Below the pieces are notes generated by a model. The model did no database searches, was not told where the DNA came from, and saw nothing but the letters and a program-made list of their open reading frames with translations. A stretch of 7,869 nt of DNA, from NCBI GenBank assembly GCA_041485905.1, contig JBGPKK010000212.1:1-7869 (forward strand), read 5' to 3'. The DNA comes from JAHFUI01 sp041485905. Lineage in GTDB: Bacteria; Acidobacteriota; Vicinamibacteria; Vicinamibacterales; CAVVIG01. A program made the position numbers and the translations under genes. Positions within the stretch are counted from its first letter, which is position 1, and each line of letters begins with the position of its first letter. This document shows positions 6,280 to 7,869 of the stretch, piece after piece.

Positions 6280-6764
6280 TTACGGGCTTCCCGCGAGGCG
6301 ACGACGCTCCTCGACAATCACTTCGAGTTCGGCGATCGCTTCGAGATCTTTGACGCGCCCCGCCGCGCGCTTCACGTGGATCAGCCGTTCGAGGCCGAGA
6401 CAGAGGCACTCGATACCGAACGGATCGAGCCGTACGGTGTGCGGCAGGAGCTCGTCGTACGTCCCACCGCCGACAATTTCGCCGAGAAGGTCGATCGAAC
6501 CGAGATCGGTGATCAACGTGAGATTCAAACCGTGGCGCAGCGTCTCCGCATCCCACCGGACCGGCAGGCGCGCCTCGTAAGTACGGATGATGGGCGGCCA
6601 GCTCTCGACGACCCGCACAAGATTCTCGGGGGTTCGCCGGTAGACGACGTCCACGCCGAGAGTCAGCCTCGCGGATCCGTGGACGGTGGCTGCGCACCGC
6701 CGACCACAATGTATTCGACGCCGGCTTTGGCAAGTGCGCGGAGCAGAGCCGGAAAGTCGGTCAT
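6280..6764 (-). pseudogene. Nucleotidyltransferase-fold (MNT-like) protein gene, frameshifted
   Basis: The start at 6764 gives MTDFPALLRALAKAGVEYIV and VGGA, then leaves frame and stops at 6665-6663. Adding one base in the GGTGCGCAGCC stretch (about 6690-6700) restores a 161-residue protein with VVGGAAATVHGSARLTLGVD, the GG...HG..R.T..D motif of the DNA polymerase beta-like nucleotidyltransferase superfamily. Downstream are YDELLPHTV and GLERLIHVKRAAGRVKDLEAI, typical of short stand-alone members. The first metal-binding Asp of the usual DxD is Gly37 (GGC, one base from GAC). Asp39 and the later Asp in GSIDLLGE remain. Loss of both frame and a catalytic residue suggests decay rather than only a base-call error. 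It overlaps the upstream 66-aa gene by ATGA. The former role is unknown; a toxin-antitoxin-like or regulatory function is possible. Confidence 0.8.
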
Positions 6765-6961
6765 CGCGAGTGCAGTTGCCGTCCGGCCCGCTGCAACTCT
6801 TCCGCGAACTCCTGCAGTTTCATCAACTGTTGAAGCCGCTGTTCCGGTGTCAGCTTCAGGTTCTCGCGAATCAGGGTGCGGTCGATGTCCTTCTTATACG
6901 CTTCGATCACGGGATCGCGGTCGAGCGAAACGCCGACGATCGGGGAGTCGCCGTCTGCCAT
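6761..6961 (-). CDS. Small helical protein paired with the nucleotidyltransferase, function unknown
   Basis: An intact 66-residue, charged, mainly helical protein with no signal peptide or membrane segment. Its core DPVIEAYKKDIDRTLIRENL (16-35) is followed by LTPEQRLQQLMKLQEFAEEL (37-56) and RAGRQ. As I recall, the pattern of a DP.IEAYK.D.DRTL.RENL half and a TPEQRL..L..LQ.FAEELRRAG half recurs upstream of nucleotidyltransferase genes in Acidobacteriota and Myxococcota, but I cannot verify this here. The ATG at 6961 follows AAGGTAAGACG, a fair ribosome site. It starts 18 bp after the mtaB stop, and its TGA overlaps the nucleotidyltransferase ATG (ATGA), so the three genes are probably co-transcribed. 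It could be an antitoxin-like or adaptor partner; no function is assigned. Confidence 0.8.
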   Translation of the reverse strand: MADGDSPIVGVSLDRDPVIEAYKKDIDRTLIRENLKLTPEQRLQQLMKLQEFAEELQRAGRQLHSR

Positions 6962-6979
6962 CGTCTTACCTTACCATCG

Positions 6980-7869
6980 TCACATGGCGAAACCGCGCAT
7001 AGACTCCCCACCCTCGGTGACTTGTACTTGGACCCACTCGTTGCGCGCCCGGCCTGGCGGGATTCGCAGCTTCAGATAGTTGCCGGTGACCGCGAGCGTA
7101 CCGTCCTCGAGCGTCAACGCCCGGTGAATCGTGCCGATCTGCGAGTTGCGGAAGCGGACGGTCAGCCGGCGGCCAATCTCGCGCACGCGGGACGCGCGTT
7201 CCCTGATCACCGCACCGTGGACTTTCCCGCTCATGGCTGACGCCGCGGTCCCCGGCCGGTCCGAGTACGGGAAGACGTGCACGTGCGTCAGCGGAGAGCG
7301 CTCGAGATAGCCACACAGCTCGTCGAAATCTTCGTCAGTCTCCCCGGGAAACCCGACAATCACATCCGAGCCAATCGATGCGGCCGGGATGCGCGCGCGG
7401 ATCATCTCGACGAGATCCGCGTAGTAGCCGATGGTGTACGGACGCCGCATCGCGTTCAGCATCCGGTCGCTCGCGTGCTGCAGCGGCAGATGGAAGTGCG
7501 GCGCAAAGCAGTCGTGCTCCGCCACCAGATCGACGATCTCGCGCGAGCAATCCATCGGTTCGAGCGAGCTGATCCGAAACAGCACGGCATTTATTACTCC
7601 GCTCGCCGGGGCCCCACCCCCGGCTCGCTCCAAGACCTCGCGCTCGAGCGTAGACTCTCGCCCTCGGCTGAAGGCTACCGGAGTCCCACCCTCGGCTCCC
7701 TCCAAGACCTCGCGCTCGAGCGTAGACTCTCGCCCTCGGCTGAAGGCTACCGGCGTCCCACCCTCGGCTCCCTCCAAGACCTCGCGCTCGAGCGTAGACT
7801 CTCGCGCTCGGCTGAAGGCTACCGGCGTCCCACCCCCGGCGCCCTCCAAGACCTCGCGCTCGAGCCGAG
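6980..7869 (-). CDS. mtaB: tRNA-2-methylthio-N6-threonylcarbamoyladenosine synthase MtaB, C-terminal part with in-frame repeat insertion (5' end beyond window)
   Basis: MtaB is a radical-SAM methylthiotransferase that adds a methylthio group to t6A at position 37 of ANN-decoding tRNAs. The visible C-terminal part has FRISSLEPMD (7579-7550), HFHLPLQHASDRMLNAMRR, SDVIVGFPGETDEDF and THVHVFPYSDRPGTAA. A TRAM-like RNA-binding domain ends at RGFAM. ISSLEP and FPYSxRxGT favour MtaB over MiaB or RimO. The N-terminal cluster-binding domain and the radical-SAM CxxxCxxC lie beyond the right edge. From 7588 to the edge, the reading frame stays open through a tandem array of 24-codon repeats (unit GTPVAFSRGRESTLER followed by EVLEGAEG), unlike any MtaB I know. 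A TTG in the array could start translation but would give an enzyme without its catalytic cysteines. The stop is 18 bp before the 66-aa gene. Confidence 0.82.
   Translation of the reverse strand, partial: RLEREVLEGAGGGTPVAFSRARESTLEREVLEGAEGGTPVAFSRGRESTLEREVLEGAEGGTPVAFSRGRESTLEREVLERAGGGAPASGVINAVLFRISSLEPMDCSREIVDLVAEHDCFAPHFHLPLQHASDRMLNAMRRPYTIGYYADLVEMIRARIPAASIGSDVIVGFPGETDEDFDELCGYLERSPLTHVHVFPYSDRPGTAASAMSGKVHGAVIRERASRVREIGRRLTVRFRNSQIGTIHRALTLEDGTLAVTGNYLKLRIPPGRARNEWVQVQVTEGGESMRGFAM
7611..7869. repeat. 72-bp tandem repeat array inside mtaB, continuing off the window
   Basis: Units start at 7611, 7683, 7755 and 7827, each exactly 72 bp; the fourth is cut by the window edge. The anchor CAAGACCTCG recurs at 7631, 7703, 7775 and 7847. 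Units 2 and 3 differ by a single base (CCCTCGG versus CGCTCGG), so their duplication is recent. Unit 1 is the most diverged and begins GCCCCACCCCCGG. Unit 4 differs again near its cut end. Each full unit holds the 10-bp palindrome CGCTCGAGCG; in unit 4 its last base is changed. A flank, CATTTATTACTCC (7588-7600), lies between the array and mtaB and is shared with the purB-purS copy. Because 72 is a multiple of three and the minus-strand frame has no stop, copy number can change without breaking mtaB. There are no unique spacers, so this is not a CRISPR. Confidence 0.92.

Noticed and set aside
7611..7869. CRISPR array
   Set aside because: Units are contiguous 72-bp repeats with no variable spacers, and they lie inside an open coding frame.

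Overview
The window is GC-rich, densely packed bacterial DNA. The split PurS/PurQ/PurL enzyme, the RlmN and MtaB types, and two small accessory genes of a kind I associate with soil Acidobacteriota suggest an uncultured Acidobacteriota, possibly Vicinamibacterales. That placement is inference; no rRNA or phylogenetic marker here fixes it.

Layout: (1) 1-4348, minus strand: a likely operon read from right to left, M16 zinc peptidase, purB, purS, purQ, purL (cut by the left edge). purS/purQ overlap by an ATGA and purL starts one codon after the purQ stop. A good sigma70-like promoter lies upstream of the peptidase. (2) 4349-4539: divergent intergenic region. (3) 4540-5649, plus strand: rlmN. (4) 5650-5822: intergenic, with nested GC-rich inverted repeats between convergent genes. 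(5) 5823-6961, minus strand: an accessory segment holding a small secreted protein gene broken by a frameshift, a nucleotidyltransferase-fold gene broken by a frameshift and lacking a catalytic Asp, and an intact 66-aa helical protein gene overlapping it by ATGA. (6) 6980-7869, minus strand: the C-terminal part of mtaB, running off the right edge.

Functions: purB, purS, purQ and purL supply de novo purine synthesis. purS, purQ and purL together make the FGAM synthase complex. rlmN and mtaB are radical-SAM RNA modification enzymes. The 66-aa protein and nucleotidyltransferase look like a two-gene cassette placed directly behind mtaB.

The most striking signal is a repeat family. Within mtaB there is a tandem array of 72-bp units (exactly 24 codons, at least 3.5 copies, continuing off the edge). 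It keeps the reading frame open and adds a Gly/Arg/Glu-rich stretch just before the conserved RISSLEP motif. A diverged single relative, in the same orientation and sharing both ends of the unit, fills the purB-purS gap and abuts the purB stop codon. This looks like a mobile or expanding repeat that tolerates in-frame insertion into an essential-type enzyme, comparable in principle to Rickettsia palindromic elements. Two neighbouring accessory genes with single-base frameshifts are the second point of interest.
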